Part shown: in pieces, positions 24,208-34,443 of the stretch | Numbering within the stretch: position 1 is the first letter of the stretch | How the letters are laid out: each line of letters begins with the position of its first letter | NCBI GenBank assembly: GCA_044224315.1 | Contig: JBGAKR010000001.1 | Location: 682,001 to 746,000 of the forward strand | Reading direction: 5' to 3' | DNA: 64,000 nucleotides | Source of the DNA: JAGXTF01 sp044224315 | Lineage (GTDB): Bacteria > Bacteroidota > Bacteroidia > NS11-12g > UBA955 | Notes under the pieces: model-generated | The model's database searches: none | What the model was told of the DNA's origin: nothing | The model's input: only the letters and a program-made list of their open reading frames with translations | Program-made: the position numbers and the translations under genes

Positions 24208-26664
24208 TCAATTCTCTCCCACATACTCCCGCCGCACTCTTTGGGATATGGCTGTTAAAATTTCATAGGGAATAGTATCACAGTGTTGTGCTACTTTTTC
24301 TACGGATAAATTTTTACCAAAAATCTCCACTTCATCGCCTTCGGAACATTGAATATCGGTAACATCACACATGCACATATCCATACAAATATTGCCCACA
24401 TAGGGTGCTATTTTGCCATTGATCCACGCACCTCCATTTCCATTCCCCAGGCGGCGCCATAGTCCGTCGGCATATCCAATTGGGAGTGTGGCTATAATCC
24501 GGTCTTGCTGTTCTATGGCCTTGCGCGAATAACCCACACTTTCACCAGCACCGATTTTTCGTATCTGGCTGATATTGGTTTTCAAGCTGGTAACCGATTC
24601 CAAATCGGCATTGGCTGTGCCGCGAGGATCGCTGCCGTATAAACCAATTCCCAGGCGAACCATATCTAAATGTGCCTCGGGAAAACGCAAAATTCCACCT
24701 GTATTTGCAATGTGTTTTAAAAATGTTTTACCGGTAGTTTTTGCAATATTTGTACATACAAATAAAAAGGTGCTAAGCTGCTGCTGCGTAAAGGCATCAT
24801 GCTCGGAAGACTCGCTAGCCGAGAGATGTGAAAATACTGAAACGATGTTCAGATTTACAGGAAAATTGGCAAAATCTGATGCGGTTTTTTCTGGGTCAAA
24901 ACCCAGGCGGTGCATACCAGTATCAATTTCGATATGTACATTTAATTGTTGCCCGGTTTCGGCAAAAGCTTTAATCCCTTCTGCATTGAACAATACGGGT
25001 TCCAGGTTATATTCAAGCAAAGCAGGGCTATCTTCAGCCGTACAATTCATTACCATCACAGGCACAGTAATGCCGGCTTTTCTAAGCGCAACACCCTCAT
25101 CGGTATAGGCCACAGCAAGGTAATCCACACCCATAAACTGCAATGTACGCGCCGCCTCAAATGATCCGCTGCCGTAACCAAAAGCCTTTACCATGGCCAT
25201 TAACCTTGTACCTGGTTTTAATTGCTTTCTAAAATATGTATAATTATTTCGCAGGGCATTTAAATCTATTTGCAACACGGTTTGGTGCATTTGTTTGCGC
25301 AGCAAAGCCGCCACCTGCTCAAGTTTAAAGCTGCGGGCCCCTTTAATTAATACACATTTTTGCGCTATTTTTTCGAGTAATCCCGATTGAATTAAATCTG
25401 CCGTTGTATTGAAATATTGCACTTCCATACTTTCAAATACAGCCGAGTTTTTTGCCATTTCAGGCCCAATTGCAATCAGATTTTTTGTGCCCTTTTCCTG
25501 CAATAAACCCGATACTTTTTGATACAACTTTTCCTTATCCGGATCGGATTGTTCAAGGTCTGAAAGTATGGCCATATGTGGCATTCCGGGTTGTTGGCGC
25601 AGCATAAAATCAAGCGCTACCTGCAGACTATCTAAATCATTTGAGTAACTGTCGTTTACAATATAATTACCCGATTTTCCTTCAAAAAATGCCAATCTGT
25701 TTTCAAGTACAGGCAAGCTTTCAAACAATGAAAGATGATCCGCATCCCAGCGTTCAAGCGCAGCCAGGGTGCACAAACAGGTCATGGCATTTTCTATGGC
25801 TGCGGCATCGGTAAATGGAATGGTAATCTGATGTGTGCTGCCCCGGTGAATAAATTGTATAATCGATTTTTTAAATTGTGTGTCAACTTCCGAAATGCGA
25901 AACTGTGCTCCATCCGTATAACCCCATGAAATGTTCTTCAGCAAAGGATTCTGAGATCTGAGCAGGCCTAATTCTTCCCTGATTTCTGCTGCATCATAGG
26001 GATAAACAACTACATCACAATGCTTAAATAATTTTACTTTTTCAATGGCTTTTGCCTTCCGATTTTCGAAATTTTCATCGTGTGCGGCCCCCAAATGCGT
26101 AATTATTCCCAGATTGGGTTGAATCATTTTTTGCAATACATCCATATCCCCCGGCATAGAAATTCCGGCTTCGATTATGGCCAAGGTATGCAACTTTTCT
26201 ATACCCAGCAATGAAATGGCAACACCCAGGCTGCTATTGTAGCTGCGCGGACTTCGGGCAATTATAAAATCGTTTTTTAAAAGTGAAAAAAGCCATTCTT
26301 TAACAATGGTTTTCCCGTTACTTCCCGTTATTCCTATTAAAGGTCCGGTAAAATTTTTACGGTGATTTTCCGCTAATTTTTGCAATTCCAACAGCGGATT
26401 TTCTGCCAATAAAAAATTCGCATCCGGAAATTTTTGAATATCAAATCCGGGGCTGGTTACAAAATTGCGAACCCCCTTTTGATAGGCATCTGCCACAAAT
26501 TTTTCGCCATTTTGGGTTTTCCCGTTTAAACAAAAAAACAGGGTGGTACGCACATTTCCCAGCCTGCGCGAATCAAAACCAATGGTATCCAATTCCACGT
26601 CATCGCCTTGCAGAAACAGTTGTGCACCGCAGATGGCCTGTATGCTCGACATGGAATAATGCAT
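24208..26664 (-). CDS. murF-alr: Bifunctional UDP-MurNAc-tripeptide:D-Ala-D-Ala ligase / alanine racemase
   Basis: This is an 818-residue fusion. The MurF half occupies residues 1 to about 455, with ATP loop GITGSNGKT at 111-119 and the Mur-ligase middle and C-terminal domains. The alanine racemase half runs from about 462 (VLQIDLNALRNNY) with PLP lysine K493 in MAMVKAFGYGSG, the catalytic Tyr in SVGYSRKA and ATLPIGYADG. One protein thus racemises alanine and adds D-Ala-D-Ala to the peptidoglycan precursor in the cytoplasm. The same fusion is known in Bacteroidota. ATG 26664 is used since it lies 1 nt after the nucleotidyltransferase stop (TGATATG). A variant of the dispersed palindrome lies in the coding sequence at 24748. 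Confidence 0.96.
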   Translation of the reverse strand: MHYSMSSIQAICGAQLFLQGDDVELDTIGFDSRRLGNVRTTLFFCLNGKTQNGEKFVADAYQKGVRNFVTSPGFDIQKFPDANFLLAENPLLELQKLAENHRKNFTGPLIGITGSNGKTIVKEWLFSLLKNDFIIARSPRSYNSSLGVAISLLGIEKLHTLAIIEAGISMPGDMDVLQKMIQPNLGIITHLGAAHDENFENRKAKAIEKVKLFKHCDVVVYPYDAAEIREELGLLRSQNPLLKNISWGYTDGAQFRISEVDTQFKKSIIQFIHRGSTHQITIPFTDAAAIENAMTCLCTLAALERWDADHLSLFESLPVLENRLAFFEGKSGNYIVNDSYSNDLDSLQVALDFMLRQQPGMPHMAILSDLEQSDPDKEKLYQKVSGLLQEKGTKNLIAIGPEMAKNSAVFESMEVQYFNTTADLIQSGLLEKIAQKCVLIKGARSFKLEQVAALLRKQMHQTVLQIDLNALRNNYTYFRKQLKPGTRLMAMVKAFGYGSGSFEAARTLQFMGVDYLAVAYTDEGVALRKAGITVPVMVMNCTAEDSPALLEYNLEPVLFNAEGIKAFAETGQQLNVHIEIDTGMHRLGFDPEKTASDFANFPVNLNIVSVFSHLSASESSEHDAFTQQQLSTFLFVCTNIAKTTGKTFLKHIANTGGILRFPEAHLDMVRLGIGLYGSDPRGTANADLESVTSLKTNISQIRKIGAGESVGYSRKAIEQQDRIIATLPIGYADGLWRRLGNGNGGAWINGKIAPYVGNICMDMCMCDVTDIQCSEGDEVEIFGKNLSVEKVAQHCDTIPYEILTAISQRVRREYVGEN
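24748..24763. repeat. Dispersed palindrome, one-base variant, inside murF-alr
   Basis: ATTTGTACATACAAAT differs from the consensus at one base. In the gene it encodes the in-frame stretch FVCTN on the minus strand. Confidence 0.6.
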
Positions 26665-26665
26665 A

Positions 26666-27667
26666 TCAACTATCTCTGAGATTGATTTCGGCACTGTCGC
26701 CGATATTCAGCGAATGCACAGCTCCGATGAGGGTAGAATCGCTGCCTATGAGCGAGTTCTCCAGTATTGCGCTATGCAATTCGGCATGCTGGCCAATGAT
26801 GCTGTTTTTTACAATGCAACGGCTGATGATGGCATCGTCGCCCACACTTACATCTGGCCCAATAATACTGTTTTCGATTTTTGCCCTTGGAGAAATAAAT
26901 ACAGGTGGCACTATAATATTGCCCGCTAAAATATGCGGGGGTAATGGGGCAGGTTCCTGATTTTTGAGCAGATTGCGGTTGGTTTGTAAAATCACATCGC
27001 GCTTTCCACAATCAAACCAACTGTCAACGGTAAATGTTTCGAATTTCACTCCCTTACTAATCATGCATTGCAAGGCATCGGTAAGGTGAAACTCGTTTTG
27101 TGTGCGAATTTCGTTTTCGATATTAAATTCCAGGCAATCTTTCAATTCTTTGGCTTCGCGAATAAAATAAAGCCCAACCAAAGCCAGATTAGACCTCGGT
27201 ATGCTTGGCTTTTCAGAGAGTAATAAAATTTTGCCATCCTCTCCCAACTCAGCCACACCGAACAATCGTGGATCCTCAACTTTTTTAACTCCAAGGCTGG
27301 AAGTATTGCCCCGGATTACGCTGGCCAAATCGGCTTCAAAAATGGTATCGCCCAATACAATCAGCACAGGCTCATCATCGGCAAATTCGTTTTTTGCCAG
27401 CCAAATGGCATGGCCTATCCCCTTGCCCAGGGTTTGAATTACAAAAGTAGATTTGCAATCCTTGTGGTTTTCAGAAATATATTGCTCAATTTTATCTCCC
27501 AGGTATCCGATGATAAATACAAACTCGTTGATACCTGCCTTTTTAAGACTGTCCACAATATGACCCAGAATGGGCTTCCCTGCGACCGGAATCAATGATT
27601 TCGGTTGGGTATGGGTATGTGGTTTTAAACGGCTCCCGATTCCCGCAACAGGAATAATCGCTTTCAT
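26666..27667 (-). CDS. Sugar-1-phosphate nucleotidyltransferase with left-handed beta-helix domain
   Basis: This is a 333-residue cytoplasmic enzyme. The N-terminal nucleotidyltransferase domain shows MKAIIPVAGIGSRLKPHTHTQPK, the GxGxRLxPxTxxxPK signature at residues 9-23, with GDTIF near 106 as the metal-binding part. The C-terminal segment (about 240-330) has hexapeptide-like repeats (IIGPDVSVGDDAIISRCIVKNSIIG) of a left-handed beta-helix. This matches the dTDP-glucose/NDP-sugar pyrophosphorylase-like proteins of Bacteroidota. The exact sugar and nucleotide cannot be told. murF-alr follows 1 nt after its stop, so both probably form one cell-envelope operon. Confidence 0.9.
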   Translation of the reverse strand: MKAIIPVAGIGSRLKPHTHTQPKSLIPVAGKPILGHIVDSLKKAGINEFVFIIGYLGDKIEQYISENHKDCKSTFVIQTLGKGIGHAIWLAKNEFADDEPVLIVLGDTIFEADLASVIRGNTSSLGVKKVEDPRLFGVAELGEDGKILLLSEKPSIPRSNLALVGLYFIREAKELKDCLEFNIENEIRTQNEFHLTDALQCMISKGVKFETFTVDSWFDCGKRDVILQTNRNLLKNQEPAPLPPHILAGNIIVPPVFISPRAKIENSIIGPDVSVGDDAIISRCIVKNSIIGQHAELHSAILENSLIGSDSTLIGAVHSLNIGDSAEINLRDS

Positions 27668-27677
27668 AATTCTATGG

Positions 27678-27685
27678 CAAATTTA
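27678..27685 (-). promoter_or_regulatory. -7 promoter box of the nucleotidyltransferase-murF-alr unit
   Basis: The minus strand reads TAAATTTG (TAnnTTTG), 10 nt before ATG 27667 and just after the tilS stop. Confidence 0.5.
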
Positions 27686-27690
27686 GGGGG

Positions 27691-29016
27691 TTATCTGTAA
27701 TTTTGTTTCCAGGTTATTTTAAGGACTGAACGGGAATGCGTATTTATTGGTGCAGCGGCGCTTCGGCGCAAGGGAATCAGCCCCAATATTTGGCTTCCAG
27801 AGCATATTACCGGGCAGCTATCTTTTTCGCTGAGGTTGGTTTTGGAATCGATAAAAATATCGCTGAGTTTTTTACTCCCCTGCATACCGAAAACCTGCAT
27901 CTTATCTCCATTCTGCCATGCCCTTGCCTGCAATGGAAAATGCACTTTTTCAATATCAAAGTGCCAGGTATTTTCCGTCTCTAAATTGCAATCCTGAGTT
28001 ACATCAATTTTTATAAAATAATTCCCGAATTGGATTTCAGCAGGTAATTCACTTTCTTGTATTTCTACCTGGGTTACTTCAACTTTCTGATCCACAAGAA
28101 AAATACGCCAGCCCTCTCTTTCTATCATAACCCTGTATGCGTTGGAAAGAAAAAAAGAACCTGTGCGTTTTAGTTCAATCATTTTCACAATTTCATTTTT
28201 ATTAAATCCCAATTGCAGAAAATAATATTCCAGTATTTGATTTGAATTTATTTCATCCAAAATGGATTTATTCAAAAAAACGGATTGGGCATTTTTATGA
28301 AGATTTGCATTCAAAACATCATCGTATTTTTGATGCAATTTCTTTATCCACAGATCATACTCCTGGCTTATACTCTGATAATCCGCAATTACATCTGGGT
28401 AAAAATATTTTAATCCGGGAATTATATGATGCCTAATTTTATTTCTCAAATAATCGTCTTTCTCATTTGAGCTATCCTCGCACCAAGTCCAATTATTTTT
28501 AATTGCATAATCTACAATCTGTTCTTTGGTAAATGGCAACATAGGGCGCACTATAACGCCATTCACAGCGGGAATTCCGGCAAATGCCGAGTGGATATTA
28601 TTGCGCAATAAATAGATAAATAGGTTCTCCAAATCATCATCGGCATGGTGGGCTGTAGCAATAAAATCATACTGAAAATCGGTAGCAATATTTTGAAAAA
28701 AATCATACCTCAATTTACGTGCGGCCATTTGTATTGATACCCCTTCGTTTTCGGCTGTGGTTTTGGTTTCGGGCATTTCGATATACAAAGCCAGATTCAG
28801 GTTTTCGGCCAACTGGTTTACAAATGTCGTTTCGGCATTACTTTCTTCCCCGCGCAATCCAAAATTTACATGGGCAATTCCAAGCTCAAATCCTGCTTGT
28901 TGCAGCAATTGCAGCATTACCACTGAATCGGCTCCGCCACTTACTGCAGCCAAAACTTTATGTTGGCCGGGTATTAAACCCAAAGTTTTGATATTTTGGC
29001 GAAATTGTTCCAGCAT
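27691..29016 (-). CDS. tilS: tRNA(Ile)-lysidine synthase
   Basis: This 441-residue enzyme converts C34 of the CAU-anticodon tRNA-Ile to lysidine using ATP and lysine. The PP-loop is SGGADS at residues 26-31, followed by HVNFGLRGEES and ATAHHADDDLEN, all hallmarks of TilS. The C-terminal part (WHFDIEKVHFPLQARAWQNGDKMQVFGMQGSKKLSDIFID) is the TilS substrate-binding C-domain. The ATG at 29016 is preferred to upstream in-frame starts because the TilS N-terminal helix begins there. It is divergent from the OstA-like gene. Confidence 0.95.
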   Translation of the reverse strand: MLEQFRQNIKTLGLIPGQHKVLAAVSGGADSVVMLQLLQQAGFELGIAHVNFGLRGEESNAETTFVNQLAENLNLALYIEMPETKTTAENEGVSIQMAARKLRYDFFQNIATDFQYDFIATAHHADDDLENLFIYLLRNNIHSAFAGIPAVNGVIVRPMLPFTKEQIVDYAIKNNWTWCEDSSNEKDDYLRNKIRHHIIPGLKYFYPDVIADYQSISQEYDLWIKKLHQKYDDVLNANLHKNAQSVFLNKSILDEINSNQILEYYFLQLGFNKNEIVKMIELKRTGSFFLSNAYRVMIEREGWRIFLVDQKVEVTQVEIQESELPAEIQFGNYFIKIDVTQDCNLETENTWHFDIEKVHFPLQARAWQNGDKMQVFGMQGSKKLSDIFIDSKTNLSEKDSCPVICSGSQILGLIPLRRSAAAPINTHSRSVLKITWKQNYR

Positions 29017-29121
29017 GGAATGGGGCGGAAGGGCGAAATTACCGCAGTTAGACGGTATGTGCAACGATTGGGGTTGTGTTATCGGCATTTTAGCACGTTT
29101 TTTGCAAATCCATTCTCATCT

Positions 29122-30687
29122 ATGCGAATTTTAGCCCACTGTGCCATGCTTATATTCCTGTTTTCAGGCCTGTTTCAGCATGCAATGGCACAGCCCATCA
29201 GCCTTTCGGCCAGCAAAATGAAGGGCACGAAACGCGGCGGAAAAGATTTTCAGCACCTGGAAGGCAATGTGCGCTTTGAGCAAAATGGCAATACCGTTAC
29301 CTGCAACGAGGCCGACTATGATGCCACAGAAGAAACCCTTACCGGAAGTGGCGATGTAGTAATTATCAGCTCTGAAGGGGTGCATATTACCGGCAACACC
29401 CTGGTTTTTGATAATAAAGACAAACTGGCTACGGTTTCGGGTGGTGTTAAATTGGTAGATAAAGACATGACCCTTACCACTCCCTGGATTCAGTACCATA
29501 TCGATAGTAAAGTGGGGTATTACGGAGCCGGCGGCAGGATTGTAGATAACGAAATGGTGCTAACCAGTGGCACGGGTAGTTATAACCCCAATATACATAT
29601 GCTTTTTTTCAGGCACAACGTGGTATTGGTGCACCCAGATTACACCGTGAAGGCTGATACTTTGCAATACAATACCAAAAGCCAGACATCCTATTTTTTT
29701 AGTTATACCGAAATTACAAACCAGGAAAACACCATATTGTGCAATTATGGGAAGTATAATTCCAAAACCGGCAAATCTTATTTCACCAAAAATGCCGCTT
29801 TGCTTTCCAAAGACAATATCATCAGGGCCGATACACTTTCTTACAACCGAAATACCGGCATTGGCGAAGCTTTTGGTAATTTATGGGTAAAGGATACCCT
29901 GCAACGGATTACCATTTTCGGGCAAAAAGGGTATTACAATAAAAACGAAAAATACACCCGTGTTACAGGCACCCCACTGGCCCGACAGTATGAAAAAAAC
30001 GGAGATAGCCTAATGCTGCGTGCCGATACTTTTATTTACCACACCGATTCATCCGCGCGAAAAAGATACCTACTAGCCTACCGCAAAGTGGGTATGTGGC
30101 GCAGTGATTTTAGCGGTACTGCCGATTCTATGTCGTATGTGGCAGAGGATAGTTTGTTCAGGCTGTTTGGCAAACCCGTGTTGTGGAACGATAAAACCCG
30201 ATTGAGCTCTGATACCATCCGGATTTGGCTGCGCAATTCCAAAATTTCGCTGATGGAAATGCGCAAACAGTCTTTTGTTGCCATTCAGGAAGACAGCAGC
30301 CATTACAGCCAGATTTCGGGCACCAATATGGATAATATCTTTAGCAGTGATAACAAATTAAAAGCCGTAATGGTGCGGGGAGATGGAAAAAGCATTTATT
30401 ATATCCGCGAAAAAGACAGCCTGCTATCATCGGTAAATGTTACCAGCTGTGCGGATATGAAAATTGTAACCGATAGCAACAAAGTTTCGAATGTGCGTTT
30501 TTATGGCAAATCGGTAGGCAATGTTTATCCTTTGGATGAGCTTCCAGCCGATAAAGAAAAACTGGCCGGATTTAATTGGGATCCGGTAAACCGACCCAAG
30601 GCAGAATCGTTCAAACCCCCTTTCAATATTCCGGATTTGCCTCGCAAACGGTCAGAAATTGTGACTAAAGGTAAAAGAAAAAAGTGA
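29122..30687 (+). CDS. OstA/LptA-like periplasmic protein
   Basis: This is a 521-residue protein with a signal peptide (cut near HAMA-Q). It is composed of beta-jellyroll OstA-like repeats: LEGNVRFEQNGNTVTCNEADYDATEETLTGSGDVVI, VSGGVKL, KADTLQYNTKSQTSYFF, RADTLSYNRNTG, RADTFIYHTDSS, SSDTIRIWLRNSK. This is the LPS-bridge fold, so transport or assembly of lipopolysaccharide across the periplasm is likely. It is much longer than E. coli LptA (about 185 residues), as is normal for the OstA-like proteins of Bacteroidota. The C-terminal tail is Pro/Lys/Arg-rich. It heads a plus-strand run with DUF5686. Confidence 0.88.
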   Translation: MRILAHCAMLIFLFSGLFQHAMAQPISLSASKMKGTKRGGKDFQHLEGNVRFEQNGNTVTCNEADYDATEETLTGSGDVVIISSEGVHITGNTLVFDNKDKLATVSGGVKLVDKDMTLTTPWIQYHIDSKVGYYGAGGRIVDNEMVLTSGTGSYNPNIHMLFFRHNVVLVHPDYTVKADTLQYNTKSQTSYFFSYTEITNQENTILCNYGKYNSKTGKSYFTKNAALLSKDNIIRADTLSYNRNTGIGEAFGNLWVKDTLQRITIFGQKGYYNKNEKYTRVTGTPLARQYEKNGDSLMLRADTFIYHTDSSARKRYLLAYRKVGMWRSDFSGTADSMSYVAEDSLFRLFGKPVLWNDKTRLSSDTIRIWLRNSKISLMEMRKQSFVAIQEDSSHYSQISGTNMDNIFSSDNKLKAVMVRGDGKSIYYIREKDSLLSSVNVTSCADMKIVTDSNKVSNVRFYGKSVGNVYPLDELPADKEKLAGFNWDPVNRPKAESFKPPFNIPDLPRKRSEIVTKGKRKK

Positions 30688-30762
30688 TTTTGTCGTTTTT
30701 AAGAGAGTTTCAACCGACTGAAATGTAACTTTTGTAAACCCTTAAACGTTTTTTGTACACGC

Positions 30763-33216
30763 ATGCTTAGAAAACTACTCCTATACTTACTGATTTGCAC
30801 AGCTGGCAGCAAACTGTCGGCCCAGTATTTTACAGTAGCAGGGACAGTAGCCGACAGCAGCCTTTCTCCCATTCCCGAAGTAAATATTTTCATCACCAAT
30901 GGAAGTGTGGTAGCCAAATCTGATAATCTGGGTCATTTCTTTTTTGAGTTACGCACCGGCGAATATGAGGTTGTATTTTCTCATCCCAATTATCAGCAGG
31001 TAAGAATTAAGGTGGTATTGGATAAAAAGAACGATACCATCAATGTAATACTGCCTACCCTGGTGCAACAAATCGGCACCATTAATATTACAGCGAAATA
31101 CAAAGATCCTGGGCCGGAAATGATGCGAAAAGCCATTGCCAAACGCGATTATTGGGCCAGTAAATTTCCGTCGCACAGCTGCGATGTATATATCCGCGCT
31201 TTTGAGGAATACAATAAACCCAAAAAAGTGAGCAATGTATGGCATAGCGATACAGCTGAAAATAAACCCAAAAAGAAACACGATGAGCCCACTGGAAACA
31301 TGGCCGAAATTGTGATGAAACGCGATTACATGCCACCCAATAAAATCAAGGAAACAAGGGATGGGGTATCCATACGCGGAGATAAAACAGGTTTGTTTTT
31401 TTTAAGCACAACCGAGGGTGATTTTAATTTTTATCAAAATTTAGTCCATATCAAGGCGTTGAGCGATATGCCTGTATTGTCGCCATTGGCAGGTACTGCC
31501 TTGTTATCCTATAAATTTCATTTTTTGGGCAGTTATAAGGATGCACAGGGACGACGGATTTTGAAAATTAAAATGGAACCCCGTTTGGTTTCAAACTCTG
31601 TATTTACCGGCGAAATTCACCTGGTAGATACATTGTTTTCAATTTATCGGATAGAAATCCAATATCCCAAAAATCAACTCAACGAGTACAACCAGTTTAA
31701 TGCGGCCATTGAATTTAACCAAGCCCCGGATTCAAGTCAAACCATAAGCAGTCAGCGATTTGATTATTATGCAAAAGCAGGAAAGGGAAAATTTACCGGC
31801 TATACCCTTGTAACCTATACCAATTATGAATTAAATAAAACATTTCCCCGTCATTATTTTGGTATGGAAATCAGCAGTGCCAAGGATAGTGCTTATGACC
31901 GTGACAGTGCTTTCTGGGCAAGCAAACGCGCTACTCCGTTAAATAATACAGAATTGCGATTTATTAACCGCAGTGATAGTATAAAACGTGTTTTAAATAG
32001 TACCGCTTACTTGGATAGCATGCAAAAAGTAACCAATAAAGTTACGCTAAAAAAACTATTTTTAGAGGGTCAGGAATACGAGAATCGGGAAAAAGGCATC
32101 AATTTAGATTTTATGCCCCTGATGTTTATTGTGCAGCCCTGGTATCCCGGCGGTACAAGGCTTAGTTTGTGGAATACGATTGAAAAGAAATTTAAAAACA
32201 AAAAAGAAATAAGTTTTGTTGAAAATCTGAATTATGGAATCCTCAATAAAGACATTCGGGGTACTGTGGCTTTCAGCACTTTATACAATCCTTTCAGGCG
32301 TTCTTATATCAATATTAGCGCGGGTAAAAACTTTGCATTTATCAATAATAATGCTGCATTTTTAGACCTGGCCCGACGCAATAATTTTTACCAGAATACA
32401 CATTTATCTGTATACCACCAGCACGAGGTTGTGAACGGATTAATGCTGCGTATAACCGGCGAATTCAGTGAAAGAAAAGATATTTCGGGTATGACTTTCG
32501 ACAAATTTGGCGACAGCTTATTTGAAAATAATTTACCCGCCACATTTGGCACCCACCGGGCATTTTTTACCTACATTAATCTTAGCTATACCCCATTCCA
32601 GAAATACATTCGCGATCCCCGACAAAAAGTAATATTAGGCAGCCGCTGGCCTACATTTTCTATCAATTACAGCAAAGCCGTACCCGGGGTATTCGGTAGT
32701 ATTATAGACTACGATTATTTAGAGTTTCGCATCAACCAGGAAATTCCCTTGGGCCTGATGGGCCGAAGTGAAATACGGGCCAATAGCGGAAGTTTTTTAC
32801 GCCACAAAACCCTGAGTTTAATTGATTACCGCTATCAGCGCCGCAGCGATATATTCTTCTTTACCCCACCCATGTTTGCTTTCCAAACCCTGGACAGTAC
32901 TTTTAATACTACCAAAAGATTTTACGAAGTACACTACCGGCATCACTTTAATGGGGCATTAATTAATAAAATACCCGGGTTTAAATACCTGGGGCTGCGT
33001 GAGTCGGCAGGCGGAAATATGCTGTATGCCCCCGAACGACGCAATATGTTTTTTTATGAATTCTATGCCGGATTCGATAAGTTAATTCGCATTTGGCGCG
33101 ATCGATTTAAGCTTGGTATTTACTATTGTGTGGGCTATTCCAATATCTTTGAAAAACCCCGTTATGGAATAAAAGTCAACTTCGAGTATTTCGACAGGCG
33201 AAATAATTCCTGGTAA
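30763..33216 (+). CDS. DUF5686-family protein with carboxypeptidase-regulatory-like domain
   Basis: This is an 817-residue secreted protein. A signal peptide (residues 1-22, GSKLSAQ) precedes a CarboxypepD_reg-like Ig domain (about 24-105: TVAGTVADSSLSPIPEVNIFI, GHFFFELRTGEYEVVFSHPNYQ). The rest matches DUF5686, ending in amphipathic, aromatic-rich strands (GIKVNFEYFDRRNNSW) that suggest an outer-membrane beta-barrel. Proteins of this type are common in Bacteroidota and their role is unknown. It follows the OstA-like gene by 75 bp on the same strand. Confidence 0.88.
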   Translation: MLRKLLLYLLICTAGSKLSAQYFTVAGTVADSSLSPIPEVNIFITNGSVVAKSDNLGHFFFELRTGEYEVVFSHPNYQQVRIKVVLDKKNDTINVILPTLVQQIGTINITAKYKDPGPEMMRKAIAKRDYWASKFPSHSCDVYIRAFEEYNKPKKVSNVWHSDTAENKPKKKHDEPTGNMAEIVMKRDYMPPNKIKETRDGVSIRGDKTGLFFLSTTEGDFNFYQNLVHIKALSDMPVLSPLAGTALLSYKFHFLGSYKDAQGRRILKIKMEPRLVSNSVFTGEIHLVDTLFSIYRIEIQYPKNQLNEYNQFNAAIEFNQAPDSSQTISSQRFDYYAKAGKGKFTGYTLVTYTNYELNKTFPRHYFGMEISSAKDSAYDRDSAFWASKRATPLNNTELRFINRSDSIKRVLNSTAYLDSMQKVTNKVTLKKLFLEGQEYENREKGINLDFMPLMFIVQPWYPGGTRLSLWNTIEKKFKNKKEISFVENLNYGILNKDIRGTVAFSTLYNPFRRSYINISAGKNFAFINNNAAFLDLARRNNFYQNTHLSVYHQHEVVNGLMLRITGEFSERKDISGMTFDKFGDSLFENNLPATFGTHRAFFTYINLSYTPFQKYIRDPRQKVILGSRWPTFSINYSKAVPGVFGSIIDYDYLEFRINQEIPLGLMGRSEIRANSGSFLRHKTLSLIDYRYQRRSDIFFFTPPMFAFQTLDSTFNTTKRFYEVHYRHHFNGALINKIPGFKYLGLRESAGGNMLYAPERRNMFFYEFYAGFDKLIRIWRDRFKLGIYYCVGYSNIFEKPRYGIKVNFEYFDRRNNSW

Positions 33217-33240
33217 AATTTCGAATTTTGTTTTTATTAT

Positions 33241-33248
33241 TATATTTG
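33241..33248 (+). promoter_or_regulatory. -7 promoter box of the 33262 gene
   Basis: TATATTTG matches TAnnTTTG, 13 nt before ATG 33262. Confidence 0.45.
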
Positions 33249-33261
33249 TTGTAAAGTTATT

Positions 33262-34311
33262 ATGACAAATCAAAAATCCGTTTTAATTTTTCTCCTTCTT
33301 TTTCCGTTAATCGCATACGGTCAAAAGGTAGATTTAGATCCATATCGTTTTAATTTTGAATATCGAAATTTGCCGCATACTTTGCAGGATACTTCGCTCA
33401 AAACTTATGAAGTAACTGCCGATTTATCCAGCTCCATGGAACAACATATGACTGCCGATGTGATTGGTTCCAAATGCATTTTACAAGGGTATAAAAAAGA
33501 GGAAAATGCCGATATTAATTTTGTAATTTCATTCGGAGATTTTTTAATTGAAAAATACCAGATTGTAGAAAATGTTTCGGAGAGTAAAAACAAAGATGGT
33601 AGTATAACTAAAAACTATTCTTACTATGTTTCCATGAATTATACCATCTCTGGTTATGCCAATTTGAATGGCAGGGATGGCAGCCCGTTAATTAAGGGCA
33701 ATAATTTGTTCCCGTACAGCAATTACAATTGGTCTAGCTCTACCTATGCTACACGCAGCGAAGCCAGCACCTATTATTACAATAACAAATACTCCATAAT
33801 TAACAAACTGGCCCGAGAAAGAATAGAAGAAGGCATTAAAGAAGCCAATCGCTGGGCCAATTACAGTATGGGTTATCCCTTAATTACCGAAAACTCGTAC
33901 CTCTGGTTAATAGATAATAAAAAACACCCGGAGTACTCAGCCATGAACGAACGTTGGGTAGCATTAAAACCGGTATTGGAGGGGATTACCGCCAATAAGT
34001 TATCGGATGAAGACCGAAGTAAAATTTTGGTGATGATTGAATATTTTAACGGCCTCAAAACTACCTGGAATAAAGACGAAAAAGGCGATAAAAAAATTCG
34101 ATATGCCTGTTGTTATAACAATGCGCTTTTATATATGATTTTGGATGACCCCGAAAACGCTATAAAGGAATCCGATGCACTTGTAGCCAATGATTACGAC
34201 ACCAAAGATGGTAAAAATCTGCGCGAAAAAGCCGAAGAATTAAAAGCACTGTTTGCTAAAAATAAAATTTATTCCAGGCATTTTAATGCTATGAATAAAC
34301 CATACAAATAA
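33262..34311 (+). CDS. Secreted hypothetical protein
   Basis: This is a 349-residue protein with a signal peptide (FLLLFPLIAYGQ, about residue 20). Residues 20-150 are beta-rich (TYEVTADLSSSMEQHMTADVIGSKCILQGYKK, KNYSYYVSMNYTISGYANL). Residues 180-345 become helical with TPR-like spacing (ARERIEEGIKEANRWA, YACCYNNALLYMILDDPENAIKESDALVANDYD). I do not recognise a named family. It has its own promoter and lies between DUF5686 and a T9SS-exported PKD protein. Confidence 0.7.
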   Translation: MTNQKSVLIFLLLFPLIAYGQKVDLDPYRFNFEYRNLPHTLQDTSLKTYEVTADLSSSMEQHMTADVIGSKCILQGYKKEENADINFVISFGDFLIEKYQIVENVSESKNKDGSITKNYSYYVSMNYTISGYANLNGRDGSPLIKGNNLFPYSNYNWSSSTYATRSEASTYYYNNKYSIINKLARERIEEGIKEANRWANYSMGYPLITENSYLWLIDNKKHPEYSAMNERWVALKPVLEGITANKLSDEDRSKILVMIEYFNGLKTTWNKDEKGDKKIRYACCYNNALLYMILDDPENAIKESDALVANDYDTKDGKNLREKAEELKALFAKNKIYSRHFNAMNKPYK

Positions 34312-34443
34312 TGCAAATCGAGAGCAAACCCATTTTTTTTTCGAAAAATTAATCACTTTTCCTTTTCTCCTCCCAGAATTTTTCTTTGGTCCAACATTTA
34401 GCCTCTTGCATAATTCAAACAAACTGGCTTTTTTTGTAACTAT

